A DNA stretch of 64,000 bases from Pseudomonas sp. Irchel s3b2 (GCF_900187445.1 NZ_FYEB01000005.1:342446-406445); one strand, 5' to 3'. Positions 1 to 9,264 are shown, counted from the first letter of the stretch. Translations and numbers: made by a program. The notes: a model not told the origin generated them from the letters alone.

Positions 1-267
1 TTAGGAGGATTTGATTTTTATTGTGGCGAATCTTTTAGTCGTCAGGTTCGTGCAGTTTTCCTCGCAGCCCGGCTTGGTTGGTTATTTATGGCTGAAGTTC
101 TAATAAATGCGTATGAATAAATTGTGCTAAGACTAATTACTTTTCGATCCATATAAGAAACTTCAACTATTTGACGCCTGAAAAATGACACTCACACAAT
201 AAGCACACTAGACATTAAACTTTCTTACTTGATGTAAAGCCCATGAAACAGCGGCTTTCAGGGCAAT

Positions 268-545
268 TTAAATCGCTTTGGTATGTCTGAGTAACGCCCC
301 AGAAATCAGCGCTGCGAAAATAACAAATGCTGGATATCCATAAACACGCCCCCAACCCGAAAGCCTGATAAATCCAGCCAGAGAGCACGGTGCCGACAGA
401 CGGCCCATGGCGTTGGACATGTAGTAAAAACTGCTGACCCAGATCAGCGCCAGGGCGCCTGCCATGATCAGCAGTGCTCCCTTGAAACCGATCAAGGCGA
501 GCAGCCCCGCCGCTCCGCATGTTTGGGCCAACGGCAAATGTGTCG
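268..545 (-). pseudogene. MFS transporter C-terminal fragment, frameshifted
   Basis: Read on the minus strand, this stretch encodes the last two or three membrane helices of a major facilitator transporter, with SSFYYMSNAMGRL, then GTVLSGWIYQAFGLGACLW in a second frame, then FVIFAALISGALL back in the first frame. Two compensating frameshifts (near 405 and 335) are therefore needed to restore the protein. The N-terminal two thirds are missing, because the fragment begins next to the promoter of the TonB receptor. The motif order resembles the small MFS exporters often found with arsenic or siderophore genes (ArsJ-like), but that name is only a guess. Bases 1-267 show no gene that I can support. 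Confidence 0.7.
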
Positions 546-581
546 ACCCTACACGCGAATGATATTTATTTACTTACAAAA

Positions 582-599
582 GATAATCGTTATCATTAG
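582..599. promoter_or_regulatory. Fur box upstream of TonB receptor
   Basis: GATAATCGTTATCATTA is a near-perfect match to the Fur consensus (GATAATGATAATCATTATC). It lies about 25 bases before the receptor start, so iron repression of the receptor is expected. Confidence 0.85.
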
Positions 600-623
600 C
601 ACCAATAACTAAAAAAGGAGCTC

Positions 624-2747
624 ATGGTGGCTTTACCGCGCATTTACCCCGCCTCTCTCTCACTGCTGGGGCTTTTTGCAGTCCCTGATTTACAGGCAGA
701 AACCCAATCGGCATTGGCCCTGCCTGCCACCGCTGTGACCAGCGATTACAGTGAGCAGAGCTACAAGCCGAATGACAGCCGCAGTGCGCTGAAAATCGAC
801 GCCCCGCTACGGGATATCCCGCAAACGGTGAACGTGATCCCCCAGAGCGTGATCAAGGATCAGGGCGCGCAGTCGATGGAAGACGTGTTGAAGAACGTCC
901 CAGGCATCGGTCTTTCCAACGGCGATGGCCAGCGCGACCAGGTCACCATTCGCGGCTTCAGTGCCATCGGCGACATGTACGTCGATGGCGTTCGTGATGA
1001 CGCGCTGTACTTCCGCGATCTGTCCAACGTCGAGCGCGTGGAAGTGATCAAGGGACCGGCAGCGGTGCTCTATGGCCGCGGCTCATCCGGTGGCCTGATC
1101 AATAGCATCAGCAAGAAACCCAACTTCACTCCCAAACAGGAAGTGGGTGTCAGCTTCGACAGCGAGGGTAAAAAGCGTACACAGTTCGATGCTGGCTGGG
1201 CCGATCAGCAGCAAAACGACAAGGCATTCCGGGTGACCGGTGCGCTGGAGAACAGCGACACCTTCCGCGATGACGGCTATATCGATCGTAAGGCCATTGC
1301 GCCTTCGGCCTACTTCAAACTCTCCGACGATCTTGAGTTGAACCTAGGGGCCACGTACCTCTACGACAAACGCTTGATCGACTTCGGCATTCCCGCGCGG
1401 GGCGATCGCCCGGTCGATGTCGATCGGGACAAGCGCTTCGGTTCCGCCGACCCGGATGACGATTACACCCGCAGCGAAGTGTTTTCGTTCACGGCTGGCG
1501 TCGACTACCGCATCAACGACGACTTCACCTTGAGCAACACCAGCCGCTACTACCACTACGATCTGGATCGCAACAACACACTCGCCGACTCTAGCCCGAC
1601 ACGTTTCGTCACCGCCCCCAACGGCGAGCTGCTGGTGAAACTGAACCGCGGCAATGTGCAGCGCAAGGAAGACGGCTGGTTCAACCAGACCGAACTGAAG
1701 CAACAGGCCACGCTTGTAGGGATGAACCATAACCTGCTCTATGGCGTGGAACTGGGGCGTCAGATCAAGGATCAATCCGTCTTCAGCCAAAGCAACGTAG
1801 CGCGGGTCCCGGTGTACCGCGATGGCCTGGTCGACGTGCGGTTCCAGGCCAACCGGCAAACTGCCAAGGGCACCACTACCCAGGACACGGCGGGTTTCTA
1901 CGTCCAGGATCTGATTGAGCTGACCCCGCAGTGGAAAGCACTGCTGGGCGTGCGTTATGACGTGTTCGATCAGGAATACTCGGATGATCTGACGGGTGCC
2001 TCAATGTCCCGAACCGATAATACCTGGAGCCCGCGCGCAGGCCTGGTCTACCAGCCTGATCAGGTTCAGTCCTACTACATTTCGGTGAGTCGTTCTTACC
2101 AACCCTCCTCCGAAGTCTTCGCCCTGAGCACTACCAACCAGGACCTCGAGCCGGAGCAAACCACCAACTTCGAGATCGGCGGCAAGTGGGACCTGCTCGA
2201 CAATCGCCTGGCGTTGACGGCGGCGCTGTTCCGTCTGGAACGCACCAACATGAAAACGACCGATCCGGCGAACCCGACCAAACTGGTCCTGTCGGGCGAG
2301 CAGCGCACCGACGGTCTTGAATTGACCGCCAGCGGGCAGTTGAGTGACAAGTGGCAGGTCTATGCCGGTTATGCCTATCTGGATGCCGAGATCATCAAGT
2401 CCAACAACCGAACCAATGGCGTCGCTAATGAAGGCCAGACACCCACCCTGACCCCGCGTCACAGTGCCAACCTCTGGCTGGTGCGCTCGCTGACCAACAC
2501 CTGGCGCGTGGGCATGGGGGCAAACTATGTCGACGATCGTTACACCGCCCTGGATAACCAAGTGGTCATGCCCGCTTACACCACCGTGGACGCGGCGTTG
2601 CTCTATAACTTGCCGAAATGGGACATGGCACTGCGTTTGCGCAATGTATTCGACAAGGACTATTACGCCTCGGCCCATGGCTCAGTGGATCTGATCACTC
2701 CCGGAGCACCACGAACTTTGGAGCTGAGTACCAACTACCGCTTTTAG
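624..2747 (+). CDS. TonB-dependent siderophore receptor
   Basis: Outer-membrane receptor that would import a ferric siderophore using TonB energy. The 707-residue protein has a signal peptide (about residues 1-25, cleavage after DLQA), a plug domain (about 55-170: LRDIPQTVNVIP, VTIRGF, YVDGVRDD, VERVEVIKGPAAVLYGRGSSGG) and a 22-strand barrel ending in the usual C-terminal Phe. Length and motifs are normal for the family. AAGGAG at 615-620 precedes the ATG by only 3 bases; a GTG at 627 would have better spacing. A Fur box at 582-599 indicates iron control. There is no adjacent sigma/anti-sigma pair and no N-terminal signalling extension. The ligand cannot be read from sequence; the plug resembles catecholate/hydroxamate receptors of Pseudomonas. 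Confidence 0.92.
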   Translation: MVALPRIYPASLSLLGLFAVPDLQAETQSALALPATAVTSDYSEQSYKPNDSRSALKIDAPLRDIPQTVNVIPQSVIKDQGAQSMEDVLKNVPGIGLSNGDGQRDQVTIRGFSAIGDMYVDGVRDDALYFRDLSNVERVEVIKGPAAVLYGRGSSGGLINSISKKPNFTPKQEVGVSFDSEGKKRTQFDAGWADQQQNDKAFRVTGALENSDTFRDDGYIDRKAIAPSAYFKLSDDLELNLGATYLYDKRLIDFGIPARGDRPVDVDRDKRFGSADPDDDYTRSEVFSFTAGVDYRINDDFTLSNTSRYYHYDLDRNNTLADSSPTRFVTAPNGELLVKLNRGNVQRKEDGWFNQTELKQQATLVGMNHNLLYGVELGRQIKDQSVFSQSNVARVPVYRDGLVDVRFQANRQTAKGTTTQDTAGFYVQDLIELTPQWKALLGVRYDVFDQEYSDDLTGASMSRTDNTWSPRAGLVYQPDQVQSYYISVSRSYQPSSEVFALSTTNQDLEPEQTTNFEIGGKWDLLDNRLALTAALFRLERTNMKTTDPANPTKLVLSGEQRTDGLELTASGQLSDKWQVYAGYAYLDAEIIKSNNRTNGVANEGQTPTLTPRHSANLWLVRSLTNTWRVGMGANYVDDRYTALDNQVVMPAYTTVDAALLYNLPKWDMALRLRNVFDKDYYASAHGSVDLITPGAPRTLELSTNYRF

Positions 2748-2834
2748 TAGGAGCGAGCTTGCTCGCGAAGACGGCGGTACAGCCAACATTGATGTCGCCT
2801 GATATACCGCTTTCGCGAGCAAGCTCGCTCCTAC
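2747..2834. repeat. REPIN (two inverted REP units)
   Basis: GTAGGAGCGAGCTTGCTCGCGAA and its inverse, ending at 2834, bracket about 40 bases. The first base is the last base of the receptor stop codon, so the element abuts the gene directly. A further single unit (GGGCAAGCCCGCTCCTAC) follows at about 2867-2882. Confidence 0.85.
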
Positions 2835-3019
2835 AGGGTTCCGTGGCTTAGCTGACTGGCATTGGGCAAGCCCGCTCCTACAAGTTCCGGCAGTCCAGGG
2901 AGTTTGTTGTAGCCCGCAACATCGTGACAACGATCAAAAGCTCATTTAATCTTCAGCGCGCGAGACTGATTGAGAATCTCTCGCGTTGTCGGACAACAAC
3001 AATATTTCGAGGAAAACCC

Positions 3020-3283
3020 ATGCGTAAACTTCTGTTGCTCTCCCTTCTTGCCGCCTCCCCCTTGGCCTTCGCCGGCCCTGAATGCACCAAAACCGACAAG
3101 GCCCAATGGCAGGACCAGGCCAAGTTTCAGGAAGATCTCAAGGCCAAGGGCTACGACATCAAGAAGTTCAAAGTCACTGGCGGCAATTGCTACGAGATCT
3201 ACGGCTTTGACAAAGACAAGCGCAAAGTCGAAATCTACTTTGACCCGGTCAGCGGCAAAGTCGTGAAAGAAGAGATCGAATAA
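3020..3283 (+). CDS. small periplasmic PepSY-like protein
   Basis: An 87-residue secreted protein. It has a clear signal peptide (MRKLLLLSLLAASPLAFA, cleaved before GPEC) followed by a single PepSY-type fold (LKAKGYDIKKFKVTGGNCYEIYG ... VEIYFDPVSGKVVKEE). ATG at 3020 has AGGAAAA upstream and gives the exact signal peptide; earlier in-frame codons do not. It sits 8 bases ahead of a cytochrome b561 gene, the usual partner of such PepSY proteins in Pseudomonas. The pair probably forms a small membrane redox or sensing unit. The precise role is unknown. Confidence 0.85.
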   Translation: MRKLLLLSLLAASPLAFAGPECTKTDKAQWQDQAKFQEDLKAKGYDIKKFKVTGGNCYEIYGFDKDKRKVEIYFDPVSGKVVKEEIE

Positions 3284-3291
3284 GGTCCCCT

Positions 3292-3819
3292 GTGAACGCT
3301 GAAACCCTGCGCCTCTGGGACCCTCTCGTACGTGTTTGCCACTGGTCCCTGGTGGTTGTCTTCATCAGCGACTACTTCCTCAACGAGGAAGGAGACGGCT
3401 GGCATCGCTGGCTCGGCTATTACGCCGTGGCGGTGGTGCTGGTGCGCGTAGTGTGGGGGTTCATCGGCCCACCATCGGCACGTTGGGCAGACTTCTGGCC
3501 GACCCCGACCCGGGTCGTTCATCATGGCCGGGCGCTGTTTTCCGGCAAGGGCTATCACCGCATGGGGCACTCGCCCATCGGTGCACTGGTGATGGTCCTC
3601 ATGCTGCTGTTGATGACTGGCCTGGGCATCAGCGGTTTCCTGATGGAGGAAGTGGACTACTTCTGGGGCGAAGACTGGCTACGTGATGTCCACGAGTTTA
3701 TGGCCAATGCGCTGCTCGCACTGGTTTGCGTGCACATCGTCGCGGCATTGGTGGAAAGCATACGCTTGCGTGAAAACCTGCCGCTGTCGATGATCACTGG
3801 CCATCGTCGCAAACGCTAG
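3292..3819 (+). CDS. cytochrome b561 family protein
   Basis: A 175-residue integral membrane di-haem cytochrome b of the bacterial Ni-Fe hydrogenase b-subunit/b561 family. Four hydrophobic helices can be seen. Candidate haem ligands are His17 (VCHWSL), the His residues around GYHRMGHSPIG, and the DVHEFMANALLALVCVHIVAAL helix near the C-terminus. The GTG start at 3292 is 8 bases after the PepSY stop, so the two genes are co-transcribed. The likely function is quinone-linked electron transfer across the inner membrane; the electron donor and acceptor are not evident here. Confidence 0.88.
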   Translation: MNAETLRLWDPLVRVCHWSLVVVFISDYFLNEEGDGWHRWLGYYAVAVVLVRVVWGFIGPPSARWADFWPTPTRVVHHGRALFSGKGYHRMGHSPIGALVMVLMLLLMTGLGISGFLMEEVDYFWGEDWLRDVHEFMANALLALVCVHIVAALVESIRLRENLPLSMITGHRRKR

Positions 3820-3972
3820 ATCTCAAGCACACTCCCCGCCGCAAAGGTTCTTGCCCTCTCCCCCACGGGAAAGGGCGAGTACCAACCTATGTGTGATGAA
3901 TTTCCCGATCCTTGGTTTCCGGCAGGAAGAATTCTTCGGGGCGGCCATCGCCTGGAACTTCGCAGCGAAAGA

Positions 3973-3990
3973 ATTTCGTATACCCTATCG
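3973..3990. promoter_or_regulatory. GTATAC operator upstream of gntR
   Basis: ATTTCGTATACCCTAT lies about 30 bases before the GntR gene start. In reverse complement it shares GTATACGAAAT with the sites at 10362-10378 and 16303-16319, which suggests autoregulation by the GntR protein. This is inference from the shared motif. Confidence 0.6.
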
Positions 3991-4016
3991 CCATCTCACT
4001 CCAAACGACCACTGCC

Positions 4017-4688
4017 GTGAACCTACCCAAACTCAACGCCCCCGACCTTGGCAATACACCTTCGACCTCGGAAATCATCACCCGTCATCTGCGGGATGCG
4101 ATCGTTGCCGGGCATTTTGCCGAGGATGAGCCGATTCGCCAGGACGACATTGCCCGCCAGTTCAACGTCAGCAAGATTCCGGTGCGCGAGGCCCTCAAGC
4201 GGCTGGAGGCCGAAGGGCTGGTGATGTTCCAGCGCAATCGCGGGGCGATGGTCACGCGGGTGTCCGATGCCGAGCTGGCACAGATGTTCGAAGTGCGGAT
4301 GTTGCTTGAGGACAAAATACTGCGCCTGGCCATTCCCAACATGACCGAAGAAACCTTCGCCCGTGCCGAGCGCATCTGTCAGGAGTTCATCGGCGAGGAC
4401 GACGTGGGCCGCTGGGCCGAGCTCAATTGGGAGCTGCACGCTTGCCTTTACGAGCCGGCGCAACGACCGTTTCTGGTCAGCCTGATTCGTTCGGTCAACG
4501 ATAAGCTGGAACGCTACCTGCGCATGCAGATGAGCCTGTCGGCTGGCAAGGAACGGGCTGATCACGAACACCGTGAGATCCTCGCTGCCTGTCGTGCCGG
4601 GGATGTGGATCTGGCGGTGAAGCTGCTGGACGAGCACATTGCCGGGGTCTGCAAGACCCTGTTCGAGCACCTGCCTCACGCCCACTGA
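4017..4688 (+). CDS. GntR family (FadR subgroup) regulator of hydroxyproline genes
   Basis: Predicted transcription factor of about 223 residues from the GTG at 4017. An N-terminal winged helix (SEIITRHLRDAIVAGHFAEDEPI ... IARQFNVSKIPVREALKRLEAEGLV) is followed by an all-helical FCD ligand domain (AELAQMFEVRMLLED ... DHEHREILAACRAGDVDLAVKLLDEHI, with conserved metal-binding-type His residues). An upstream in-frame codon at 3912 would place the operator-like GTATAC site inside the gene, so I prefer 4017. It precedes the epimerase gene in the same direction, and matching operators lie before the ABC and deaminase operons. Its effector is probably a hydroxyproline or a pyrroline intermediate (inference). 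Confidence 0.85.
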   Translation: MNLPKLNAPDLGNTPSTSEIITRHLRDAIVAGHFAEDEPIRQDDIARQFNVSKIPVREALKRLEAEGLVMFQRNRGAMVTRVSDAELAQMFEVRMLLEDKILRLAIPNMTEETFARAERICQEFIGEDDVGRWAELNWELHACLYEPAQRPFLVSLIRSVNDKLERYLRMQMSLSAGKERADHEHREILAACRAGDVDLAVKLLDEHIAGVCKTLFEHLPHAH

Positions 4689-4700
4689 CTACTAGAATGC

Positions 4701-4724
4701 TGTGCTGATTTCGTCATCAGCACA
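4701..4724 (+). terminator. hairpin after gntR
   Basis: Perfect 9-base stem TGTGCTGAT/ATCAGCACA with a TTCGTC loop, 12 bases after the gntR stop. There is no clear T-tract, so it may act as an attenuator or stabilise the mRNA end rather than as a full terminator. Confidence 0.5.
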
Positions 4725-4801
4725 GGATAAATCCATCAAGCCGACACCCCGCCGCACAGGCCACTCTTTCGTTCACTCAACCGAACGGACGTGGCCCTCC
4801 C

Positions 4802-5734
4802 ATGAAACGCATCACCGTGATCGACTCCCATACCGGCGGCGAACCGACTCGCTTGGTGACCGCCGGTTTTCCTGACCTGGGCACCGGCAGCATGGCCGAA
4901 CGCCGTAAGCTGCTCGCCGAACATCACGATCAATGGCGCGCCGCTTGTGTGCTGGAACCCCGTGGCAGCGACGTGCTGGTGGGCGCCCTGCTTTGTACGC
5001 CGGTGGACCCGAGTGCCTGTGCCGGGGTGATTTTCTTCAACAACACCGGTTACCTGGGCATGTGCGGCCACGGCACTATTGGCCTGGTGGCGTCGTTGGC
5101 GCATCTGGGCAAGATCAGCCCCGGCGTGCATCGCATCGAGACGCCGGTGGGTACGGTGCAGGCGACCCTGCACGAAGACCATTCGGTGAGCGTGCGCAAC
5201 GTGCCGGCCTACCGTTACCGCAAGGCGTTGGTGTTGCAGGTACCAGATGTCGGCCCGGTGGTCGGCGATATCGCCTGGGGCGGCAACTGGTTTTTCCTGA
5301 TCGCCGAGCATGGCCTGCGGGTGGCCGGCGACAACCTCGACGCGCTGACCGCTTATACCTACGCCGTGCAACAGGCGCTGGAGGCCCAGGGTATTCGTGG
5401 CGAAGACGGCGGGTTGATCGACCATGTCGAGCTGTTCGCCAATGACGATCACGCCGACAGCCGCAACTTTGTCCTCTGCCCCGGCAAGGCCTATGACCGC
5501 TCACCGTGCGGCACCGGCACCAGTGCCAAACTGGCGTGCCTGGCAGCGGACGACAAACTGCAACCGGGACAGATCTGGCGCCAGGCCAGTGTCATCGGCA
5601 GCGAGTTCGAAGGCTCTTACGAATGGCAGGGCGAGCGCGTTATACCGACCATTCGCGGCCGTGCCTTTATCAGCGCCGAAGCCAGTTTGATCATCGAACA
5701 GGATGACCCGTTCGCCTGGGGCATTCGTCCATGA
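4802..5734 (+). CDS. lhpA: 4-hydroxyproline 2-epimerase
   Basis: Interconverts trans-4-hydroxy-L-proline and cis-4-hydroxy-D-proline, the first step of hydroxyproline breakdown. The 310-residue protein belongs to the proline racemase family and keeps both catalytic cysteines: Cys88 in MCGHGT and Cys236 in DRSPCGTGT. That pair is the signature of genuine epimerases, as opposed to dehydratases. Length is typical. Its stop overlaps the start of the D-hydroxyproline dehydrogenase beta gene (ATGA), so the two are translationally coupled. The dehydrogenase downstream supports the substrate assignment over proline racemase. Confidence 0.93.
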   Translation: MKRITVIDSHTGGEPTRLVTAGFPDLGTGSMAERRKLLAEHHDQWRAACVLEPRGSDVLVGALLCTPVDPSACAGVIFFNNTGYLGMCGHGTIGLVASLAHLGKISPGVHRIETPVGTVQATLHEDHSVSVRNVPAYRYRKALVLQVPDVGPVVGDIAWGGNWFFLIAEHGLRVAGDNLDALTAYTYAVQQALEAQGIRGEDGGLIDHVELFANDDHADSRNFVLCPGKAYDRSPCGTGTSAKLACLAADDKLQPGQIWRQASVIGSEFEGSYEWQGERVIPTIRGRAFISAEASLIIEQDDPFAWGIRP

Positions 5735-6846
5735 ACGAGGGCCTTGTGGCCGATGTGATCGTGATCGGCGCCGGCATCATCGGTGCCGCCTGTGCCCAGG
5801 CGCTGGCCCGTCGTGACTTGCAGGTGCTGGTGCTGGACGCCGGCCTGCACGGTGCGACGGCGGCGGGCATGGGTCACTTGCTGGTGCTCGACGACAACCC
5901 GGCCGAACTGGCCCTGAGTCAATATTCCCTGCAACGTTGGCGCGAATTGGCGCCGGACCTGCCCGACGGCTGCGCCTACCGCAACAACGGCACGCTGTGG
6001 CTGGCGGCCAACGCCGAGGAAATGGCGGTCGCCCATAGCAAATACCTGAACCTGAAAGCCCAGGGCGTGGCGTGCGAATTGGTCGGCGCCAGTGCTTTGC
6101 GCCAGCGTGAGCCGGAACTGCGTGAGGGGCTGGAAGGCGGTTTATTGATCAATGGTGACGGCATTCTTTATGCGCCGGCGACGGCCCGCTGGATGCTCGA
6201 CACACCGAACATTCGTCAACGTCGGGCGCGGGTCAGCGCGGTCGATGGCAACCGTGTCTGCCTCGATGACGGTCGTTGGTTGAGTGCCGACGCGGTGGTG
6301 TTGGCCAACGGTATTCAGGCCAACGAACTGTGCCCGGAGTTGCCCATCGAGCCGAAAAAAGGTCACCTGCTGATTACCGATCGCTACCCCCGCACCGTCA
6401 CCCACACCTTGGTGGAACTGGGTTACGTCACCAGCGCCCACAACGCCACGGGGCCGTCGACCGCCTGCAATATTCAGCCGCGCCCCACTGGGCAATTGTT
6501 CATCGGTGCCTCGCGCCAATTCGGCACCACCGACCCGCAGGTCGAAGGGTGGATGCTGGCGAAAATGCTCAAGCGCGCCGCCGAGTACATGCCGGGGCTG
6601 GCCCGACTCAACGGCATCCGCGCCTGGACCGGCTTTCGCGCCGCCAGCCCCGACGGCCTGCCGCTGGTTGGCCAACACCCGCAGCGCCAGGGCTTGTGGC
6701 TGGCCGTTGGTCATGAAGGGTTGGGCGTCACCACGGCCCCCGGCACGGCCGACTTGCTGGTGGCGCAACTGTTCAACGAAACCCCGCCACTGGCCGCACA
6801 ACCCTATCTGCCCCAGCGTTTCCTCGGAGAACCTGCCTATGCCTGA
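5731..6846 (+). CDS. lhpB: D-hydroxyproline dehydrogenase, beta (DAO-like FAD) subunit
   Basis: Oxidises cis-4-hydroxy-D-proline to 1-pyrroline-4-hydroxy-2-carboxylate. The 371-residue protein is a D-amino-acid-oxidase-type flavoprotein: the FAD fold [19 protein letters not shown] is at residues 7-25, and the C-terminal [18 protein letters not shown] and [17 protein letters not shown] blocks complete the flavin site. It is the HcnC-like member of a three-gene set, with the [2Fe-2S] and large FAD subunits following. Four-base overlap with lhpA upstream and eight-base overlap with the small subunit downstream indicate one coupled operon. Confidence 0.9.
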   Translation: MNEGLVADVIVIGAGIIGAACAQALARRDLQVLVLDAGLHGATAAGMGHLLVLDDNPAELALSQYSLQRWRELAPDLPDGCAYRNNGTLWLAANAEEMAVAHSKYLNLKAQGVACELVGASALRQREPELREGLEGGLLINGDGILYAPATARWMLDTPNIRQRRARVSAVDGNRVCLDDGRWLSADAVVLANGIQANELCPELPIEPKKGHLLITDRYPRTVTHTLVELGYVTSAHNATGPSTACNIQPRPTGQLFIGASRQFGTTDPQVEGWMLAKMLKRAAEYMPGLARLNGIRAWTGFRAASPDGLPLVGQHPQRQGLWLAVGHEGLGVTTAPGTADLLVAQLFNETPPLAAQPYLPQRFLGEPAYA

Positions 6847-7075
6847 ATTGCTGCTGGACGGTCGCGCTTTGAAGGTAGCCGAGGGCACCAGCGTCGCCGC
6901 TGCCTTGGCGTTGGGCAGCGACGGCAGCACGCGCACGTCGGTCAGTGGTCAGCGACGCGCACCGCTGTGCGGCATGGGCATCTGCCAGGAATGCCGGGTG
7001 ACCATCGACGGCCGGCGACGCCTCGCTTGCCAAACCCTGTGCCGAGACGGCATGCAGGTGGAGACACGCCCATGA
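6839..7075 (+). CDS. lhpE: D-hydroxyproline dehydrogenase, small [2Fe-2S] subunit
   Basis: A 78-residue ferredoxin-like protein (HcnA type). The cluster motif C-x4-C-x2-C-x11-C is visible as PLCGMGICQECRV ... LACQ. It starts with ATG at 6839, inside the end of lhpB (8-base overlap), and ends overlapping the next start (ATGA). In the hetero-oligomeric enzyme it would pass electrons between the flavin subunits. The subunit lettering (lhpE) follows my memory of Pseudomonas usage and may differ between authors. A much longer frame upstream in the same register is only a shadow of lhpB. Confidence 0.85.
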   Translation: MPELLLDGRALKVAEGTSVAAALALGSDGSTRTSVSGQRRAPLCGMGICQECRVTIDGRRRLACQTLCRDGMQVETRP

Positions 7076-8328
7076 ACGTATACGCTGATCTGCTGATCAT
7101 CGGTGCCGGCCCCGCTGGCATGGCCGCCGCGCTTGCCGCCGCACCTAGCGGCGCACGCATCGTCATGCTCGATGACAACCCGCTGCCAGGCGGACAAATC
7201 TGGCGTGACGGCCCGCAAGCCAACGTACCTGATCAGGCCCGTCGACTGCGTGAGCGTTTGCAGGCTTGCAGCAACATCCGTCATCACGCTGGCACCCGGG
7301 TGATCGCCAGTCCCGGTCCGAAACAACTGTTGGTCGAAGATGATGACGACGGCTGGTTGATCAGCTACGACAAACTGATTCTGTGCACCGGCGCCCGCGA
7401 GTTGCTGCTGCCCTTCCCCGGCTGGACGTTGCCGGGCGTGACCGGGGCCGGTGGCTTGCAGGCGCTGATCAAGGCGGGTGTGCCGGTGCAGGGTGAGCGC
7501 GTGGTGATCGCCGGCAGCGGCCCGCTATTGCTGGCGAGTGCCGCCACCGCGAAAAAACATGGCGCCCAGGTACAACGCATCGCCGAGCAAGCCTCGCGCA
7601 TCGCCGTCGCTGGTTTCGCCGCGCAACTGCCGCGCTGGCCCGCCAAATGGTTGCAATCATTCAGCTTGTTCGACCGCCATTACCGCACCGCAACTCATGT
7701 GCTGGCCGCCCTTGGCATTGACCGATTGGAAGGTGTGCGCCTGCAACAGCAAGGCAAAGTCGTTGAGCTGGAATGTGATCGACTGGCCTGTGGCTTCGGC
7801 TTGATTCCGAACATTCAATTGGGCCAGGCACTGGGTTACGCCATCGAAGGTCAGGCGTTGGCGGTGGATGCCTGGCAGGCCAGCAGCCGTGCCGATCATT
7901 ATGCGGCAGGCGAATGCACCGGGTTTGGTGGCAGTGAACTGGCGTTGGTCGAAGGTGCAATTGCTGGCCACGCGGCGGTCGGCAACCTTGAAGCGGCCCG
8001 CCAGTTGTGGCCACGCCGGGCACGCTGGCAGGGTTTTGCCAAGGCACTGAATCAGGCATTCGCCCTCGATCCACAACTCAAATCTTTGGCCCGATCCGAC
8101 ACCCTGGTTTGCCGCTGCGAAGACGTGCCCTACGCCGCATTGGCCGGGCACACTGACTGGCGCGAAGCCAAGCTGGCCAGTCGCTGCGGCATGGGTGCCT
8201 GTCAGGGTCGAGTGTGTGGTGGTGCAGTGCAGCACTTGTTCGGCTGGCAACCTTCGGCACCCCGCCCACCCTTCAGTCCGGCGCGAATCGAGACCTTGAT
8301 GTGCCTGGACGACACCCCTCCGACCTGA
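7072..8328 (+). CDS. lhpF: D-hydroxyproline dehydrogenase, alpha (pyridine-nucleotide-disulfide-like) subunit
   Basis: A 418-residue FAD/NAD-fold protein (HcnB type). The first dinucleotide fold is at residues 4-30 (YADLLIIGAGPAGMAAALAAA), and a second nucleotide fold centres on VVIAGSGPLLLASA. The C-terminal region carries Bfd-like [2Fe-2S] cysteines (LVCRCEDVP ... CGMGACQGRVC). It starts at 7072, with a 4-base overlap with the small subunit. With lhpB and lhpE it forms the membrane-associated D-hydroxyproline dehydrogenase. The three proteins are also homologous in architecture to hydrogen cyanide synthase HcnABC, but the epimerase and deaminase neighbours fix the role here. Confidence 0.88.
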   Translation: MNVYADLLIIGAGPAGMAAALAAAPSGARIVMLDDNPLPGGQIWRDGPQANVPDQARRLRERLQACSNIRHHAGTRVIASPGPKQLLVEDDDDGWLISYDKLILCTGARELLLPFPGWTLPGVTGAGGLQALIKAGVPVQGERVVIAGSGPLLLASAATAKKHGAQVQRIAEQASRIAVAGFAAQLPRWPAKWLQSFSLFDRHYRTATHVLAALGIDRLEGVRLQQQGKVVELECDRLACGFGLIPNIQLGQALGYAIEGQALAVDAWQASSRADHYAAGECTGFGGSELALVEGAIAGHAAVGNLEAARQLWPRRARWQGFAKALNQAFALDPQLKSLARSDTLVCRCEDVPYAALAGHTDWREAKLASRCGMGACQGRVCGGAVQHLFGWQPSAPRPPFSPARIETLMCLDDTPPT

Positions 8329-8399
8329 TTCCCCCTCGGGGGTTTCGGCCACGCTGCCGAGCCTCTATGATCCTGGGGTCGCCATCAGACCCCAGCGCC

Positions 8400-9149
8400 A
8401 TGTATCCCTCGCTCAGCACCTTCAAACCCTGCGACCTGCCAACGCTGCTCAACAGTCTGCAGCCGATCGCGCCGCTGCTCGATACCCTGGCGGATGTGGT
8501 GTTTTTCATAAAGGACCGCGAAGCCCGCTACGCCTTCGTCAACCAGACCCTGGCCCGGCGTTGCGGTTTCAAGCATCGCGAGGAACTGCTGGGGCTCACC
8601 GCCGAAATGGTCTTCCCGGAACGCTTCGGCCCGCTGTACACCGAACAGGATCGACGGGTACTGTCCAGCGGCCGCGAACTGTCCGACCAACTGGAACTGC
8701 ATTTGTACTACGGCAACCAGCCGATCTGGTGCCTGACCCACAAAATCGCTCTGAAGGATGAGCAAGGTCGAATCGTTGGCCTGGCCGGAATCTCCCGCGA
8801 CCTGCAATCGCCACAGTCCAACCATCCCGCATTCCAGAAACTCGCCGCCGTGGATGCGCACATCCGCAGCCACTTCGCCCGCCCCATCAGCCTCGCCGAA
8901 CTGACCACCATCGCCGGCTATTCCGTGGCGCAACTGGAGCGACACTGCAAACGGGTTTTCCAGCTCACCCCACGACAGATGATTCACAAGGCGCGCCTGG
9001 AAGAGGGTTCGCGGCTGTTACTGCACACCGAGTTGCCCATCACCGAGATCGCCTTGCGTTGCGGCTATACCGATCACAGTGCGTTTAGCCGGCAGTTCCG
9101 GGCGTTGACTAGTTTGTCACCGAGCCAGTTTCGGGATAATCAGCGTTAA
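8400..9149 (+). CDS. lhpR: PAS-AraC transcriptional regulator (LhpR-like)
   Basis: A 249-residue regulator with an N-terminal PAS-type sensor (about residues 25-135: LADVVFFIKDREARYAFVNQTLARRCGF ... VGLAGISRDLQ) and a C-terminal AraC double helix-turn-helix (about 150-249: RPISLAELTTIAGYSVAQLERHCKRVF ... ITEIALRCGYTDHSAFSRQFRALTSLSPSQFR). The preferred start is ATG at 8400; an ATG at 8367 is also in frame. AraC proteins named LhpR control hydroxyproline operons in other pseudomonads, and the position directly after the dehydrogenase fits. The locus therefore seems to have two regulators, this one and the GntR protein. Confidence 0.85.
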   Translation: MYPSLSTFKPCDLPTLLNSLQPIAPLLDTLADVVFFIKDREARYAFVNQTLARRCGFKHREELLGLTAEMVFPERFGPLYTEQDRRVLSSGRELSDQLELHLYYGNQPIWCLTHKIALKDEQGRIVGLAGISRDLQSPQSNHPAFQKLAAVDAHIRSHFARPISLAELTTIAGYSVAQLERHCKRVFQLTPRQMIHKARLEEGSRLLLHTELPITEIALRCGYTDHSAFSRQFRALTSLSPSQFRDNQR

Positions 9150-9150
9150 G

Positions 9151-9264
9151 GATCGTTCCCACGCTCTGCGTGGGAATGCCTCAACGGACGCTCCGCGTTC
9201 GGCTTTAGGGAGTGGGACGCGGAGCGTCCCAGGCTGCATTCCCACGCAGAGCGTGGGAACGATC
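9151..9264. repeat. GATCGTTCCCACGC-type inverted repeat element
   Basis: Begins GATCGTTCCCACGCTCTGCG and ends with its inverse complement, with a second GGACGCTCCGCG / GACGCGGAGCGTCC pair inside. The same element recurs at 10049-10159, so the DUF6124 gene and its leader lie between two copies. Confidence 0.85.

Noticed and set aside
4802..8328. Hydrogen cyanide synthase operon hcnABC
   Set aside because: The three dehydrogenase subunits resemble HcnABC, but the order differs (HcnC-like first) and the epimerase, deaminase and semialdehyde dehydrogenase define a hydroxyproline pathway.
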